Shown here piece after piece: positions 5,350 to 6,591 of a DNA stretch of 6,591 bases. Origin of the DNA: Alphaproteobacteria bacterium. GTDB taxonomy: Bacteria; Pseudomonadota; Alphaproteobacteria; ATCC43930; CGMCC-115725. The translations under genes and the position numbers were made by a program. The stretch is taken from NCBI GenBank assembly GCA_030037055.1, contig JASHRZ010000599.1, forward strand, positions 1 to 6,591. Reading direction: 5' to 3'. Each line of letters starts with the position of its first letter. The stretch's first letter is position 1. The notes beneath the pieces were generated by a model, which was not told the DNA's origin, ran no database searches, and saw only the letters and a list, made by a program, of their open reading frames with translations.

Positions 5350-6587
5350 GCCGGCTCGACCGCGCACGCTGCGCCGCGCTCGATGCCGAAGATCCGCTCG
5401 CGGCGCTGCGCGAAGAGTTCACGCTCCCGGAAGGAGTGGTCTATCTCGACGGCAACTCGCTCGGCGCCCTCCCCAAGGCGACGCCGGACCGGATCGCCGA
5501 GCTTATCGAGCGCGAATGGGGCGAGGACCTCGTCACCAGCTGGAACAAGCATGGCTGGATCGACATGCCGCGGCGCGTCGGCGACAAGATCGCGCGCCTC
5601 ATCGGCGCCGGCCCCGGCGAAGTGGTGGTGGCGGATTCGACCTCGGTCAACCTCTTCAAGGTGCTGGCGGCTGCGCTGAGCCTCAACCCGGGGCGAAAGG
5701 TCATCCTCTCCGAGCGCGAGAACTTCCCCACCGACCTCTACATGGCGCAAGGGCTGATCGGCCTCCTCGGCGAGCGCCACGGTCTGCGCCTGGTTGAAGG
5801 CGAGGCGATCGCCGGCGCGATCGACAGGGAGACGGCGGTGGTGATGCTCACCCACGTCAACTACCGCAGCGGCGCCATGCACGATCTGGCGGCGGTCACC
5901 GCGGCGGCGCAGGCGCAAGGCGCGCTCATGCTCTGGGACCTCGCGCACAGCGCCGGCGCCGTGCCGGTCGATCTCGGCGCCGCCGGCGCCGATTTCGCCG
6001 TCGGCTGCGGCTATAAATTCCTCAATGGCGGGCCGGGCGCGCCGGCCTTCGTCTGGGTCGCCCCGCGCCACCAGGAACGCTTCCAACAGCCGCTCTCGGG
6101 CTGGCTCGGCCATGCCGAGCCTTTCGCGTTTGCGCCCAGCTACCGCCCGGCGCCGGGCATCGGCCGCTATGTCTGCGGCACGCCGCCGGTGCTGTCGCTA
6201 GCGGCGCTGGAGGCGGGCGTCGACCGGCTGCTCGGGGTGGCGCCGGCGGCGCTACGGGAGAAATCGCTGCGCCTCGGCGAGACTTTCATCGCTGCGGTCG
6301 AGCAGGAGGCTGCGGGGCTGGGCTTGAGCCTGCTGTCGCCGCGCGCGGGCGAGCGCCGCGGCAGCCAGGCGAGCTTCCGCCACGCCGAGGGCTGGCCCGT
6401 CATGCAGGCGCTGATCGCACGCGGCGTCATCGGCGATTTCCGCGCCCCCGACATCCTGCGCTTCGGCTTCGCGCCGCTCTATACGCGCTTCGTCGATGCT
6501 TGGGACGCCGCTGCGGCGCTCGCCGAGATTCTCAAGACGGGCGCCTGGGACCGGCCGGAGTTCCACCGCCGCTTGCCGGTGACGTGA
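5346..6587 (+). CDS. kynU: Kynureninase (L-kynurenine hydrolase)
   Basis: The 413-residue protein has the normal length for bacterial kynureninase, a cytosolic PLP enzyme that hydrolyses L-kynurenine to anthranilate and L-alanine, and can also act on 3-hydroxykynurenine. Diagnostic segments are YLDGNSLGALP (33-43), SWNKHGWID (65-73), NFPTDLY (126-132, ring-stacking Phe127), HVNYRSG (170-176), WDLAHSAGA (197-205; Asp198 and His201), CGYKFLNGGPG (221-231; PLP lysine Lys224 after Tyr223), SGWLGH (251-256), the GTPP loop (278-281) and LRFGFAPLY (371-379; Arg372 for the substrate carboxylate). All expected catalytic residues are present. The start codon sits in the ATGA overlap with the aminotransferase stop, with no strong Shine-Dalgarno, so translation is probably coupled. 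The stop lies 4 nt before the window edge; what follows is unknown. The tryptophan 2,3-dioxygenase and formamidase genes that often accompany kynU are not here. Confidence 0.97.
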   Translation: MSRLDRARCAALDAEDPLAALREEFTLPEGVVYLDGNSLGALPKATPDRIAELIEREWGEDLVTSWNKHGWIDMPRRVGDKIARLIGAGPGEVVVADSTSVNLFKVLAAALSLNPGRKVILSERENFPTDLYMAQGLIGLLGERHGLRLVEGEAIAGAIDRETAVVMLTHVNYRSGAMHDLAAVTAAAQAQGALMLWDLAHSAGAVPVDLGAAGADFAVGCGYKFLNGGPGAPAFVWVAPRHQERFQQPLSGWLGHAEPFAFAPSYRPAPGIGRYVCGTPPVLSLAALEAGVDRLLGVAPAALREKSLRLGETFIAAVEQEAAGLGLSLLSPRAGERRGSQASFRHAEGWPVMQALIARGVIGDFRAPDILRFGFAPLYTRFVDAWDAAAALAEILKTGAWDRPEFHRRLPVT

Positions 6588-6591
6588 GCCG

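Overview
The window is very GC-rich, with codons that mostly end in G or C. Protein style, gene density and a degenerate REP-like repeat suggest an alphaproteobacterium (perhaps Hyphomicrobiales or Rhodospirillales). That placement is an inference, because no rRNA or other marker gene is present. There are five protein-coding genes, one of them cut by the left edge, in two divergent groups that diverge from 4029-4161. No tRNA, rRNA, CRISPR array, transposase or phage gene was seen.

Left group (minus strand, transcribed leftward from 4028): a four-module VOC-fold protein of the extradiol-dioxygenase/glyoxalase type (3144-4028) is followed after 6 nt by a flavin-dependent monooxygenase of the acyl-CoA-dehydrogenase fold (1956-3137). 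A 302-nt gap then holds a REP-like palindrome (1849-1886) and a perfect 12-bp palindrome (1703-1714). After it comes the N-terminal 551 residues of a molybdenum-hydroxylase large subunit (xanthine/CO dehydrogenase superfamily, 1-1653), which runs off the window.

Right group (plus strand): an AruH-like fold-type I PLP aminotransferase (4162-5349) overlaps kynureninase (5346-6587) by an ATGA stop/start. The two are almost certainly translated from one message.

All five are catabolic enzyme types. Kynureninase gives anthranilate from kynurenine. An aminotransferase acting on kynurenine would instead give kynurenate, a quinoline. Molybdenum hydroxylases hydroxylate N-heteroaromatic rings. A flavin monooxygenase next to a VOC dioxygenase is the usual layout for making and then cleaving a dihydroxylated ring. 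A pathway for tryptophan/kynurenine-derived or other N-heteroaromatic compounds is therefore a reasonable hypothesis. Only the kynureninase call is firm enough to name a substrate. The small FeS and FAD subunits of the molybdenum enzyme, a flavin reductase, a regulator and a transporter are not in the window. Long open frames opposite the real genes are GC-rich shadows and are not annotated.
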